A stretch of 58,747 nt of DNA. Source: Tenacibaculum sp. 1_MG-2023 (GTDB taxonomy: Bacteria > Bacteroidota > Bacteroidia > Flavobacteriales > Flavobacteriaceae). The notes below the pieces were generated by a model, which was given only the letters and a program-made list of their open reading frames with translations, was not told the DNA's origin and searched no databases. Location of the stretch: NCBI RefSeq assembly GCF_030547425.1, contig NZ_JAUORH010000018.1:1-58747 (forward strand), given 5' to 3'. Both the position numbers and the translations under genes were made by a program. Shown here one piece after another: positions 43,554 through 53,594 of the stretch (within the stretch, counting starts at the first letter, position 1; each line of letters starts with the position of its first letter).

Positions 43554-46040
43554 ATGGCAAAAAATTTAGTAATAGTTGAGTCACCTGCTAAAGCGAAAAC
43601 GATAGAGAAGTTTTTAGGAAAGGACTTTCGGGTTGAATCTAGTTTTGGACACATTGCAGACTTACCATCTAAGGAATTAGGTGTAAATGTAGAAGGAGAT
43701 TTCAAACCAAAATATATAGTTTCTACTGATAAAAAAGCAGTGGTAAAGAAACTGAAAGATTTAGCAAAAAAAGCAGAAACTGTTTGGTTAGCATCCGATG
43801 AAGACCGCGAGGGAGAGGCAATAGCATGGCACTTAGCGGAACAATTAAAGTTAAAAGATGAGAATACAAAACGTATTGTTTTTAATTCTATTACTAAAAA
43901 GGCGATTTTAAAAGCGATTGAAAATCCGCGTACAATTAATTATAATCTAGTTGATGCACAACAAGCACGACGTGTGTTAGATAGAATTGTAGGATATGAG
44001 CTATCTCCTGTTTTGTGGAGAAAAGTAAAACCAGGATTATCTGCGGGTAGAGTACAATCGGTAGCAGTACGTTTGATTGTAGAGCGTGAAAGAGAAATAG
44101 AAGGGTTCACTCCTGTGGCTTCTTATCGAGTTGATGCAGAGTTTGTAAATGCAGAAGGTAAAAAATTTAAGGCAAAACTTGCGAAGAATTTCTCAACAAA
44201 AAAAGAAGCTGAAGACTTTTTGAATTCTTGTTTAGATGCAGAATTCTCTGTAGCAGATTTACAAAAAAAACCAGCAAAAAAATCTCCTGCACCACCATTT
44301 ACAACATCTACCTTACAACAGGAAGCATCAAGAAAATTAGGTTTTCCTGTTGCTAAAACGATGATGGTAGCACAACGTTTGTATGAAGCAGGGTTGATAA
44401 CCTATATGAGAACAGATAGTGTGAACTTATCTGATGATGCAAAAAATGCTGCTCAAGCTGAAATCATTGCTTCTTATGGTGAAGAATATAGTAAACCACG
44501 TAATTTCTCTACGAAATCAAAGGGAGCACAAGAAGCACACGAGGCGATTCGTCCAACCAATATGGAGAATCATGAGATTACAGGCGAATACGATCAAACA
44601 AGACTCTATAGTTTAATTTGGAAACGTACACTAGCCTCACAAATGAGTGAAGCACAATTAGAACGTACTGTTGTAAAAATAGACAACAATAAAAACAAGA
44701 AGCAATTTACTGCAAACGGAGAGGTAATCACTTTTGAAGGTTTCTTAAAAGTATATTTAGAAGGAACCGATAATGAAGAAGAGGAACAAGCAGGTATGTT
44801 ACCTAAAATGAAGGTGAAGGAGCAATTAATTAATGAGTTAATTACAGCAACTGAACGTTATACACGACCATCAGCGAGGTTTTCAGAAGCAGCTTTAGTA
44901 AAACGTTTAGAGGAATTAGGAATTGGTCGTCCTTCTACGTATGCACCTACTATTTCAACAATTCAAAGAAGACAATATATAGAAAAAGGTACTGTAGAAG
45001 GAAAGGAAAGGAATTACACACAATTAAGTTTAGCAAACCAAACAGTGTCAGAACAACTCTTAACAGAAAGAGTAGGTTCTGATAAAGGAAAATTAGTTCC
45101 AACAGATATTGGAAACATTGTAAATGATTTCTTAGTAGCTAATTTCGATACTATTTTAGACTATGGTTTTACAGCCAAAGTAGAAAATGAGTTTGATGAT
45201 ATTGCTGAAGGAAAAGAAGATTGGACAGCGATGATTAAAGATTTCTACAAAAACTTTCATGTAGTTGTAGAAGATGTTGCTGAAAATGCTGAAAGAGCAA
45301 AAGGAGAACGTTTGTTAGGGGTTGACCCAGAAAGCGGTAAAAATGTATATGTGCGTTTAGGGCGTTATGGAGCAATGGTACAAATAGGAGAAGCGACAGA
45401 CGAAGAAAAACCTCGTTTTGCTAGCTTACAAGGAGACCAAACTATGAATTCAATTACCTACGAAGAGGCGATGGATTTATTTAAGTTGCCAAAAACATTG
45501 GGGGATTATGAAGAAAAAGAGGTAATTGTAGCTAACGGAAGATTTGGGCCTTATATTAAGTTTGATGGTAAGTATGTGTCGTTAGACAAAGGAGAAAATC
45601 CAATGTCAGTAGACATGGATAGAGCTATAGAACTAATAGAAGCAAAACGGAAAGCAGATGCACCTATTGGAGAATACGACGGTATGCCAATTCAAAAAGG
45701 AGTTGGGCGTTTTGGACCTTTTATTAAATGGAATTCTATTTTTATCAATGTCAATAAAAAGTACGATTTTGATAATTTAAGTCAAGCAGATTTAGAAGAG
45801 TTAATCGAAGATAAAAAACGAAAAGAGCGTGAAAAGCTAATTCACAACTTTGAAGAAGTTGGTATTCGTGTTGAAAAGGCACGTTGGGGGCGCTTTAATG
45901 TAATAAAAGGAAAAATAAAAATAGAGCTTCCTAAAACCACAGAAATAGAAAAGCTAACACAAGAAGAGGCTGTTAAAATGATAGAGGCGAAAACACCAAA
46001 GAAAAAAACAACCAAAAAGAAAGCTGTCAAAAAAAAATAA
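43554..46040 (+). CDS. topA: DNA topoisomerase I
   Basis: Type IA enzyme that relaxes negative supercoils. The TOPRIM domain starts NLVIVESPAKAKTIEKFLG and has LASDEDREGEAIAWHLAE. The active-site tyrosine is in LITYMRTDSVNLS. In place of zinc fingers the C-terminal part has tandem topoisomerase-C repeats, seen as GRYGAMVQIG, NGRFGPYIKFDGKYVSL and VGRFGPFIKWNSIFINV, then a Lys-rich tail (KTPKKKTTKKKAVKKK). The 828-residue length is normal for Bacteroidota. Confidence 0.97.
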   Translation: MAKNLVIVESPAKAKTIEKFLGKDFRVESSFGHIADLPSKELGVNVEGDFKPKYIVSTDKKAVVKKLKDLAKKAETVWLASDEDREGEAIAWHLAEQLKLKDENTKRIVFNSITKKAILKAIENPRTINYNLVDAQQARRVLDRIVGYELSPVLWRKVKPGLSAGRVQSVAVRLIVEREREIEGFTPVASYRVDAEFVNAEGKKFKAKLAKNFSTKKEAEDFLNSCLDAEFSVADLQKKPAKKSPAPPFTTSTLQQEASRKLGFPVAKTMMVAQRLYEAGLITYMRTDSVNLSDDAKNAAQAEIIASYGEEYSKPRNFSTKSKGAQEAHEAIRPTNMENHEITGEYDQTRLYSLIWKRTLASQMSEAQLERTVVKIDNNKNKKQFTANGEVITFEGFLKVYLEGTDNEEEEQAGMLPKMKVKEQLINELITATERYTRPSARFSEAALVKRLEELGIGRPSTYAPTISTIQRRQYIEKGTVEGKERNYTQLSLANQTVSEQLLTERVGSDKGKLVPTDIGNIVNDFLVANFDTILDYGFTAKVENEFDDIAEGKEDWTAMIKDFYKNFHVVVEDVAENAERAKGERLLGVDPESGKNVYVRLGRYGAMVQIGEATDEEKPRFASLQGDQTMNSITYEEAMDLFKLPKTLGDYEEKEVIVANGRFGPYIKFDGKYVSLDKGENPMSVDMDRAIELIEAKRKADAPIGEYDGMPIQKGVGRFGPFIKWNSIFINVNKKYDFDNLSQADLEELIEDKKRKEREKLIHNFEEVGIRVEKARWGRFNVIKGKIKIELPKTTEIEKLTQEEAVKMIEAKTPKKKTTKKKAVKKK

Positions 46041-46098
46041 AGAAGCTTTCAAAAAAAAAATAGTTTAGTATATTGCGACCCTTAAATTCCCCTTATCA

Positions 46099-47259
46099 AT
46101 GAATATAGACTTCTTTACCCCTGTTGAAGATTCTGTAGCTGCTTATGTAGTTATACAACCTTCTGCTGTATTAGGTAGGAATATTCAGATTCATACTGTT
46201 CAAGATGGTTTTCCAGATTTAACGGAAGTTTCTATAGCTGTTTTAGGCGTTAAAGATGATAGAGGTGCAATAGATAATTTTGGTACAGGTAAAGAACTGC
46301 ACGAAATACGTAAGCATTTATATCAATTATTCCCTGGTAATTGGCATACGCGTATAGCGGATCTTGGGGATATAGAGAAAGGAAATACACTAGAAGATAC
46401 TTATTTTGCTGTTAAATCATCAATAGCATTTTTACTGAAAAAAAATATACTTCCAATTATAATTGGGGGAGGGCAAGATTTAACTTATGCGAATTATAGG
46501 GCTTATGATGAGTTAGAACAAACAGTTAATCTAGTCGCTGTAGATAGCAGATTTGATTTAGGAACATTAGAAGACGAGCTAAGTTCAAGGTCATATGTGA
46601 GTAGAATTGTTATGGAACAACCAAACAATTTGTTCAATTTTAGTAATATAGGTTATCAAACATATTTCAATTCACAAGAAGAAATAGATTTATTAGATAA
46701 ATTATATTTTGATGCTTACAGATTAGGGCAAGTAAAGGATGTAACTTTAGTAGAGCCTATAATGCGTGATGCAGATGTTGTAAGTATTGATATTGGAAGT
46801 GTTCGGCAAAGTGAAGCACCTGGGAATAAAAATGCCTCACCAAATGGTTTTTATGGAGAGGAAGTGTGTGCTATTGCACGTTATGCAGGAATTAGCGATA
46901 AAGTAACATCCTTTGGGATATATGAGTATAATAGTAAGCTAGATTCAAATTGCCAGACAGCAAATTTAATAGCTCAAGTGATTTGGTACTTTATAGAAGG
47001 GGTAAACTCAAGAGCTAAAGATTATCCATTTGTCACAAAAGAAAGTTACCAAAAGTTTACAGTACTTTTGAATGATGATGACCCCATAAATTTCTATAAG
47101 AGTGACAAAAGTGGGCGTTGGTGGATGGAAATAAACTTAATATCAAATAATAAACACAAAAGACATGCGTTAATACCATGTAACTATCGAGATTATGAAC
47201 AGGCGTTGCAACAAAAAACACCAGAAAGGTGGTATAAAGCTTTGCAAAAGCTTGTTTAG
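46099..47259 (+). CDS. Arginase/formimidoylglutamase-fold protein with a degenerate metal site
   Basis: A 386-residue ureohydrolase-fold protein. Three active-site landmarks are recognisable but altered: GGGQD at residues 123-127 where the family has GGDHS (metal His lost), DSRFD at 149-153 where it has DAHxD (His to Arg), and SIDIGS with Asp231 and Gly233 where it has SxDxDxxDP (second Asp lost). Three of six metal ligands are missing, so catalysis is doubtful. It is 97 bp upstream of gldK on the same strand, which suggests a link to gliding/type IX secretion rather than amino-acid breakdown. Confidence 0.85.
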   Translation: MNIDFFTPVEDSVAAYVVIQPSAVLGRNIQIHTVQDGFPDLTEVSIAVLGVKDDRGAIDNFGTGKELHEIRKHLYQLFPGNWHTRIADLGDIEKGNTLEDTYFAVKSSIAFLLKKNILPIIIGGGQDLTYANYRAYDELEQTVNLVAVDSRFDLGTLEDELSSRSYVSRIVMEQPNNLFNFSNIGYQTYFNSQEEIDLLDKLYFDAYRLGQVKDVTLVEPIMRDADVVSIDIGSVRQSEAPGNKNASPNGFYGEEVCAIARYAGISDKVTSFGIYEYNSKLDSNCQTANLIAQVIWYFIEGVNSRAKDYPFVTKESYQKFTVLLNDDDPINFYKSDKSGRWWMEINLISNNKHKRHALIPCNYRDYEQALQQKTPERWYKALQKLV

Positions 47260-47356
47260 TAGAAAGTTGTATGTTCTGTAAAAAATAATAACTCGTAATT
47301 GTTTTTTAATAAAAAAAATAATAGGTTTACGCCTCTTTATATAAGAAAGATATAAT

Positions 47357-48736
47357 ATGAAAAAAATAACAGTACTTGCATTGTTAGCATCTATCATCTA
47401 CTCTTGTGGTTCAAGTGGAGATAGAGGAGAATTGGTAGGAGTAAAGTCAAAAAGAAAATGGTTTGCAGAGAAGCCATACGGTATGGCTAAAATTCCAGGA
47501 GGATCTTTCACTATGGGGAAACAAGATGAAGACCCTATGGGGGCTATGAATGCTCCAACTAAAACGGTTACTGTACAGCCATTCTACATGGATGAAACAG
47601 AAATAACTAATAGTGAGTACAAAGCATTTGTTCATTGGGTTAGAGACTCTATTACAAGAACTAAATTAGCTTACCAAGCAGATTTTGCTTCTTTAGGAGG
47701 AGAAAATGCTGAAGCTACAGGTAAAAATGCACAAGGGATACAGTTATATGCTTTTGCATCAAAAGACACAGTAAATGAAACTCCGTATGAGAAATACATG
47801 CGTGAAAATTACTATGAGTTAGGTGAAGGACTAGATTCATTGAAACCATTAAATTGGGAAGAAGAACTTATTTGGGATTCTCAAGAATATCCAGATGCAG
47901 ACTATGTTGAGGTAATGGATTCTCTATATATTAAGAAAGATGAAGCCTTAAATGGAATAAGAACATTTAATACAAAACTATTAAATTATAGGTATTACTG
48001 GTTTGATAATGAAGCGGCTGCAAGAACTGGTAAAAATAGAAAAGATTTCTTAAGAGATGAAGTTATAAATGTATATCCAGATACGACAGTATGGATTAAA
48101 GATTTTAACTATTCATACAATGACCCAATGCACCAAGAATACTTTGGTCATAAAGCTTACGAAAACTATCCAGTAGTAGGAGTTACTTGGAATCAAGCAA
48201 AAGCATTCTGTCACTGGAGAACTCAAACAAAAAATAACTTCCAACGATCAAAACAGAAATTAGGTTTAGTACCAGCATTCAGATTACCAACAGAAGCTGA
48301 ATGGGAGTATGCTGCACGTGGAGGACTAGATTATGGTAAATACCCTTGGGGTGGACCAAGTACGACAAGTGATAGAGGGTGCTTCTTAGCAAACTTTAAA
48401 CCAGTTCGTGGAGACTATGCTGCAGATGGAGCTTTATATACTGTCGAGGCGATGTCTTATAATCCTAATGAGTATGGGTTGTTTAATATGGCAGGTAATG
48501 TTTCTGAGTGGACAAATACAGCTTATAACCAAATGTCTTATTACATGGGGTCTACAATGAATCCTAATGTAGAAATAAAAGAGAATAGAAGAAAAATTAT
48601 CCGTGGAGGATCTTGGAAAGATGTAGCATATTTCTTAGAGGTAAGTTCTCGTGATTGGGAATATGCTGATACAGCAAGAAGTTATATTGGATTTAGAACA
48701 GTACAAGATTATTTAGGTACTAATAAAAGTAATTAA
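47357..48736 (+). CDS. gldK: Gliding motility lipoprotein GldK
   Basis: A 459-residue lipoprotein (MKKITVLALLASIIYSC, Cys17) whose main part is a formylglycine-generating-enzyme-like (FGE-sulfatase) domain. It shows MAKIPGGSFTMGKQ, VQPFYMDETEITNSEYKAFVHW, PVVGVTWNQAKAFCHW, FRLPTEAEWEYAARGG, GLFNMAGNVSEWT and IIRGGSWKD. GldK and GldN form the large periplasmic ring of the type IX secretion/gliding machine under the outer membrane. It opens the gldKLMN row. Confidence 0.97.
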   Translation: MKKITVLALLASIIYSCGSSGDRGELVGVKSKRKWFAEKPYGMAKIPGGSFTMGKQDEDPMGAMNAPTKTVTVQPFYMDETEITNSEYKAFVHWVRDSITRTKLAYQADFASLGGENAEATGKNAQGIQLYAFASKDTVNETPYEKYMRENYYELGEGLDSLKPLNWEEELIWDSQEYPDADYVEVMDSLYIKKDEALNGIRTFNTKLLNYRYYWFDNEAAARTGKNRKDFLRDEVINVYPDTTVWIKDFNYSYNDPMHQEYFGHKAYENYPVVGVTWNQAKAFCHWRTQTKNNFQRSKQKLGLVPAFRLPTEAEWEYAARGGLDYGKYPWGGPSTTSDRGCFLANFKPVRGDYAADGALYTVEAMSYNPNEYGLFNMAGNVSEWTNTAYNQMSYYMGSTMNPNVEIKENRRKIIRGGSWKDVAYFLEVSSRDWEYADTARSYIGFRTVQDYLGTNKSN

Positions 48737-48786
48737 CAAGAAAACAAGAATAAATATTAATCCCCAAAATTTAAAAATCAAGAATT

Positions 48787-49428
48787 ATGGCACAATCAAA
48801 ATCAACTAAGAAAATGTTCAATATGGCTTACGGTTTAGGAGCCGCAGTAGTTATTATTGGAGCATTATTTAAAATTTTACACTGGCCTTTTGGAAATGAA
48901 GTATTAATGGTAGGTATGATTGTTGAAGCAGCAGTTTTCGCATTGTCAGCGTTTGAAGCAGTTGAAGACGATTTAGATTGGACAAAAGTATACCCAGAGT
49001 TAGCAGATGGACAATCACTAGGAGGTAAAAAAGGTAAAGAAGCATCTCCAGAAGAAGCACAAAGTATGTTATCTCAAAAGTTAGATAATATTTTAAGCGA
49101 AGCTAAATTAGATGCTCAATTAGTTTCTCGTTTAGGTGATAGCATTAAAAATTTCCAAGGAGCAGTAGAGCCATTAGCTTCAGCTTCTCAATCAATTTCA
49201 GCTACTAATAGTTACAATGAGCAAATGTCTAGAGCAGCAGCTCAAATGGAGTCTTTAAACAGTTTATATCAAACACAAGTAGAAAGTGCTAGTAGACAAG
49301 CTGATTTAAACTCTGCAATGGTAGAGAATTCTCAACGTTTACAAGAACAAATGCAATCGTTAGCAACAAACCTATCTTCATTAAATGGAGTATATGGAGG
49401 AATGTTAACTGCAATGTCTAATAAATAA
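48787..49428 (+). CDS. gldL: Type IX secretion/gliding motor protein GldL
   Basis: A 213-residue inner-membrane protein with two N-terminal helices (about 13-31 and 38-56, GNEVLMVGMIVEAAVFALSAF) and a long helical cytoplasmic tail rich in Ser/Gln/Ala. Charged residues in the membrane part (Lys29, His32, Glu47) are candidates for proton handling in the GldL-GldM rotary motor that powers gliding and type IX secretion. It is 50 bp after gldK. Confidence 0.97.
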   Translation: MAQSKSTKKMFNMAYGLGAAVVIIGALFKILHWPFGNEVLMVGMIVEAAVFALSAFEAVEDDLDWTKVYPELADGQSLGGKKGKEASPEEAQSMLSQKLDNILSEAKLDAQLVSRLGDSIKNFQGAVEPLASASQSISATNSYNEQMSRAAAQMESLNSLYQTQVESASRQADLNSAMVENSQRLQEQMQSLATNLSSLNGVYGGMLTAMSNK

Positions 49429-49471
49429 TTAATTAGTTTATCTAATTTATTAACTAAACAAACTAATTAAT

Positions 49472-51007
49472 ATGGCAGGAGGACAACTATCACCAAGGCA
49501 AAAGATGATTAACCTGATGTACTTAGTGTTTATTGCAATGTTAGCAATGAATATGAGTAAAGAGGTATTATCAGCCTTTGGATTAATGAATGAAAAGTTA
49601 ACAGTAGCAAACGAAAAAGCAACTGAGAAAAATAAAACAGCTTACGAAACGTTAGCTCAAAAAGCAGCAGAACAAGCTAAACAATATGGTGAAGCTAAAG
49701 AGAAAACTGATAAATTAAAAGTAGCTGCGGATGAATTGTATGCTTATGTAGGAGACTTAAAGAGCCAAATGACTGGTGATTTAGAAGACAAGGAAGCATA
49801 TGAAACAATGGATAAGTCTAAGTTTTTAGATGAGTTATTCTTTAAAGGAGGTAAAATATCAAAAGCAGGACAAGAGTTTGTAGCTAAGATTGATGCTTTC
49901 AGAAACGATGCAGTAACAGCTTTAGAAGGTACAGAAGTAGCTGATGTAATTGCAGCTCGTTTTAGTACAGCCAAAGAAGAAAACAAAGATGGTAAAAAAA
50001 TTGACTGGTTAAAATATCATTTTGAAGGATTCCCTTTAATTGCATCTTTAACTAAGTTAACTCAAATTCAAGCAGACATTAAAGCCACAGAATCAGACGC
50101 TTTAACAGCTTTATTACAAGGAGAATTACAAAGTGCTGTATCTATGACCAAGTATGAAGCAATGGTTGTTTTTGATAAGAGTGCTTATTATCCAGGAGAA
50201 AACTTATCAGGTAGAATTGTATTAGGAAAAAAAGACCCTAATTTAACTGCTGAGAAAGTTACTATAAATGGAGAAGAAGTAGCTAAAGATAAGATTCAAG
50301 CAGGACAGGTGATTTTAGACGGTCCAGCTGGTAATGTTGGGGATAAAGAGTTAATTGGTGAATTCCAGTTTAAGGAAGGAGATACTATAGTTCCTATTCC
50401 AATTAAAGGAGCTTATGCTGTAATTCCTAGACCAAACGAAGCGTTAGTTTCTGCAGACAAGATGAATGTTGTATACCGTGGTTTATCTAATCCATTAACA
50501 ATTTCTATTCCAGGAGTACCAGGAAACAAAGTTAGCGCAAGAGCTCCAGGACTGAAAAGAGTTAGAGGAGATAAGTATGCTATGTATCCAGGTAAAGGTA
50601 GTGAGGTAAACATCGTAGTTACTGGAACTCCAACTGGTGCATCAAAAGGTGTACGCTCTGTTAAGAAATTTAGAATTAAAGACATACCACCAGCGGTTGG
50701 TATGGTTAGAGGTCAATACGGTACAGTAAAAATGCCAAAAGCAAGTGTAGGTAGAGTAAGTGTAGCTGCTGGATTACCAGATTTCTTATTCGATTTAAAA
50801 CTAAACGTATCTAGCTTTAAAATTAAGGTACCAGGGCAAGTGGCTATTCCTATTAACGGAAGATCTATGAGCTCAAGAGCTAAAGCGGCAATTAATAAGG
50901 CAAGAAGAAATGATGTAATTACTATCTTTGATATTAAAGCATCTGTTTCTGGATCTAATTATAGAATCAAAAAGGTATTGCCTGTTAGTATTGAAATTAC
51001 GAATTAA
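49472..51007 (+). CDS. gldM: Type IX secretion/gliding motor protein GldM
   Basis: A 511-residue protein with one N-terminal helix (MINLMYLVFIAMLAMNMSKEVLSAFG) and a long periplasmic part of stacked Ig-like beta domains. It has the family's AGGQLSPRQKMINLMYLVF start, and the C-terminal domain shows GRVSVAAGLPDFLFDLKLNVSSFKIKVPGQ. GldM dimers pair with GldL pentamers and span the periplasm to the GldKN ring. The gene is 43 bp after gldL. Confidence 0.97.
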   Translation: MAGGQLSPRQKMINLMYLVFIAMLAMNMSKEVLSAFGLMNEKLTVANEKATEKNKTAYETLAQKAAEQAKQYGEAKEKTDKLKVAADELYAYVGDLKSQMTGDLEDKEAYETMDKSKFLDELFFKGGKISKAGQEFVAKIDAFRNDAVTALEGTEVADVIAARFSTAKEENKDGKKIDWLKYHFEGFPLIASLTKLTQIQADIKATESDALTALLQGELQSAVSMTKYEAMVVFDKSAYYPGENLSGRIVLGKKDPNLTAEKVTINGEEVAKDKIQAGQVILDGPAGNVGDKELIGEFQFKEGDTIVPIPIKGAYAVIPRPNEALVSADKMNVVYRGLSNPLTISIPGVPGNKVSARAPGLKRVRGDKYAMYPGKGSEVNIVVTGTPTGASKGVRSVKKFRIKDIPPAVGMVRGQYGTVKMPKASVGRVSVAAGLPDFLFDLKLNVSSFKIKVPGQVAIPINGRSMSSRAKAAINKARRNDVITIFDIKASVSGSNYRIKKVLPVSIEITN

Positions 51008-51026
51008 TAAGTAAAAACAAGAAAGT

Positions 51027-51887
51027 ATGAATTGGAAGCGTTTTTATATGGTTTTATTCGCATTTGCAGCAACAAGCTATGCAAGTGCCCAAGCTAACCT
51101 TTTAAATGCAAAAAAGGTAGATGAAATTGGATTTAAATCTGAAGCACAAATTGCTTCAGAAGATAACAAACCACTTCCTTATGGCTTTATTAGTGATAGA
51201 GATGTATTGTGGTCTAAAGTGGTGTGGGAATATGTAGATTTAAATCAAAAAATAAATCTTCCTTATTATTACCCAATTGATACTATGAATGCTGGATTAA
51301 CAAGACGTTCTTTATTTGATACCTTATTAAAAGGGATTAAAAATGGGGAAATAAAAGAAGTATATAATGACTCTTATTTCACTACGAAGATTGATATGAA
51401 TAATATTGAAATGATGATTCATAATCAACGTCAAAATGGAGATTATGTAGATGATTATTATGTACAGTCTCAGGATATTAAAGGCTTTAAGTTAAAAGGC
51501 ATTTGGTATTTTGATAAGCGTCAAGGTGAGTTAAAATATCGTTTATTAGCTTTGGCTCCAATGGGACCAGATGTACAGGTAATGGGAGTTGAAGAAATTG
51601 ATGATAGCGAAAGTGTATATCCTTTATTTTGGGTGTTTTTCCCAGATGCTCGTGAAACATTACACAATTCTAAAGTATTCAACCCAGAAAATTCGGCTCA
51701 ACCACTTTCTTATGACAATTTGTTAAATGCAAGACGTTTCACTTCTACTATTTTGAGAGAAGAGAACATTTATGGAGACAGAGCTATTTCTGATTATGTT
51801 CGTGGTAACTCTTTATTTCAATTGTTAGAAGCAAATAGGATTAAAGAAGGTATCCGTAATAGAGAAATGGATATGTGGAATTACTAG
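51027..51887 (+). CDS. gldN: Gliding motility protein GldN
   Basis: A 286-residue secreted protein with a cleavable signal peptide (MNWKRFYMVLFAFAATSYASA). The mature part has RDVLWSKVVWEYVDLNQKINLPYYYP and GFKLKGIWYFDKRQGELKYRLLALAPM, both typical of GldN/PorN. Together with GldK it forms the periplasmic ring. It is the last gene of the row (19 bp after gldM) and is followed by a strong terminator. Confidence 0.97.
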   Translation: MNWKRFYMVLFAFAATSYASAQANLLNAKKVDEIGFKSEAQIASEDNKPLPYGFISDRDVLWSKVVWEYVDLNQKINLPYYYPIDTMNAGLTRRSLFDTLLKGIKNGEIKEVYNDSYFTTKIDMNNIEMMIHNQRQNGDYVDDYYVQSQDIKGFKLKGIWYFDKRQGELKYRLLALAPMGPDVQVMGVEEIDDSESVYPLFWVFFPDARETLHNSKVFNPENSAQPLSYDNLLNARRFTSTILREENIYGDRAISDYVRGNSLFQLLEANRIKEGIRNREMDMWNY

Positions 51888-51907
51888 TATTCCTTTTCAA
51901 TATAAAC

Positions 51908-51938
51908 AAAAAAGAGCTTGCAATGCAAGCTCTTTTTT
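51908..51938 (+). terminator. Terminator of gldKLMN
   Basis: Stem AAAAAAGAGCTTGC / GCAAGCTCTTTTTT with a 3-nt AAT loop, 21 bp after gldN, with a T run. Confidence 0.9.
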
Positions 51939-51963
51939 ATTGCAATAGTAGTACTTTTGAGTT

Positions 51964-53016
51964 ATGAATGCAGAGGTAGATTATATCATCGTTGGTTTAG
52001 GGTTATCAGGAATAGCTTTTACAGAACAATTAATAAAAAACAACAAAAGCTTTATAGTTTTTGAAAATAACTCACAAGTATCATCGGTAGTTGCTGGTGG
52101 GGTTTACAATCCCGTAATTTTAAAACGATTTACTCCAGTTTGGAACGGACATGAGCAATTGCAAAAAGCAATCCCTTTTTATAAAGAATTAGAAGAAAAG
52201 TTACAACTTACCTTAGATTATAAATTTACCACAAAAAAAGTATTCACAAGTGTAGGAGATGAAAACAACTGGTTCATAGCATCAGATAAACCGATGTTAT
52301 CTTACTACATGAATCCTAAGGTCTCAAAAGAAAGAATAAAAGGAATTATAGGTGATTATGGATTTGGAGAACTAAAAGGTACAGGGAGAATCGATACGCC
52401 TCTATTGGTGAAAACCTATAAAGAATATATCAAGTCATTAAAAAGTCTAGTAAAAGAAGCCTTTGACTATTCAAAAGTAAAGATTGAAAAAGAAATAGTT
52501 AGATACGAAGACATCACAGCAAAAAGAATTGTGTTTAGTGAAGGGTTTGGTTTGAAGAAAAATCCATTTTTTAATTATTTACCTCTAAACGGAACCAAAG
52601 GAGAAACCATAACAATACATGCTCCTGAATTGAAAATAGATTTTTTATTAAAAGGTAGTGTTTTTATAATGCCACTAGGTAACGATACTTATAAAATAGG
52701 AGCAACATTTAACTGGACAGATAAAACCTCGATTCCAACAGAAGAAGGAAGAAAAGAATTGGAGGATAAACTACAAAAAGTTATATCTGTTCCATATACA
52801 ATAATAGAGCAATCAGCAGGAATACGCCCAACAATTAAAGATAGAAGACCTTTAGTAGGAAAACATCCAAAATATCCAAAATTAGCCGTTTTAAACGGTT
52901 TAGGTACGCGAGGTGTAATGGTAGCTCCAACTGTAGCTGAAAACCTCTTTAATCACTTTGAAAGAAATGAAGAGTTAGATAAAGAAATAGATATTGAAAG
53001 ATTCAGACAAGAATAA
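51964..53016 (+). CDS. FAD-dependent oxidoreductase (DAO family)
   Basis: A 350-residue flavoprotein with N-terminal FAD motif DYIIVGLGLSGIAFTEQL and a DAO-type C-terminal contact GIRPTIKDRRPLVGKHPKYPKLAVLNGLGTRGVMVAPTVA. The substrate is unknown; the DAO fold covers D-amino-acid oxidases, glycine oxidases and tRNA-modifying relatives. It is not part of the gld operon (a terminator separates them) and has its own hairpin at the end. Confidence 0.88.
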   Translation: MNAEVDYIIVGLGLSGIAFTEQLIKNNKSFIVFENNSQVSSVVAGGVYNPVILKRFTPVWNGHEQLQKAIPFYKELEEKLQLTLDYKFTTKKVFTSVGDENNWFIASDKPMLSYYMNPKVSKERIKGIIGDYGFGELKGTGRIDTPLLVKTYKEYIKSLKSLVKEAFDYSKVKIEKEIVRYEDITAKRIVFSEGFGLKKNPFFNYLPLNGTKGETITIHAPELKIDFLLKGSVFIMPLGNDTYKIGATFNWTDKTSIPTEEGRKELEDKLQKVISVPYTIIEQSAGIRPTIKDRRPLVGKHPKYPKLAVLNGLGTRGVMVAPTVAENLFNHFERNEELDKEIDIERFRQE

Positions 53017-53033
53017 TAGAATGTATTGTATAG

Positions 53034-53070
53034 AAAAAACGACTTCTTAAGTGATTAGGAAGTCGTTTTT
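53034..53070. terminator. Bidirectional terminator
   Basis: Stem AAAAACGACTTCTTA / TAGGAAGTCGTTTTT (one G-T pair) around an 8-nt loop, between the FAD oxidoreductase and the convergent DUF983 gene. Confidence 0.82.
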
Positions 53071-53079
53071 GTTTTTTTA

Positions 53080-53475
53080 TTATTTTTTTGATTGTAATTC
53101 TTCAGCCTCTTTTTTATAACTCACAAAAAGATTAATCCAAATAATTCTTGAAAGTCGTAAGGTAACAGGTGTTAGAATCAAAGAGACAGCAACAATAGCA
53201 ATGAAACTATGTAAAATAGATAGTCCAATAAATACTTTAGCAATGATAAAAATAGCAACAAAAAGAGCAACTGCTAAACCATAATTAACATACATTGCAC
53301 CAAAAAAGAAAGAAGGCTCCATCATGTATTTTAAATTACATTTTGGGCAGTTCTCGTGTAATGTAGTAACTTTTTTAGGGTTGAAGTTAAGCTTGTATTT
53401 AAAAAACTCCCCTTCATGACAACGAGGACATTTACCATTAAAAATACTATACAATTTACTTCCTTTTCCAAACAT
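53080..53475 (-). CDS. DUF983 zinc-ribbon membrane protein
   Basis: A 131-residue protein with an N-terminal zinc-ribbon-like pair of CxxC knuckles (FNGKCPRCHEGEFF and HENCPKCNLKYMMEPSFFFG) and two membrane helices (about 64-84 and 90-110). DUF983 members are widespread and of unknown function. It is transcribed alone and divergent from the ABC-F gene. A TAAGTTTG sequence at 53516-53523 lies on the plus strand between the two. Confidence 0.88.
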   Translation of the reverse strand: MFGKGSKLYSIFNGKCPRCHEGEFFKYKLNFNPKKVTTLHENCPKCNLKYMMEPSFFFGAMYVNYGLAVALFVAIFIIAKVFIGLSILHSFIAIVAVSLILTPVTLRLSRIIWINLFVSYKKEAEELQSKK

Positions 53476-53594
53476 TTCTTATAGGTATTAAGTTCAATTA
53501 ACTATTTGCTTTTTGTAAGTTTGCACAAATTTCAACAAAAATAAAACTATCATTTGTAACTCTAGTTACAAAACCAAAGTAATTTGCTAAAAAT

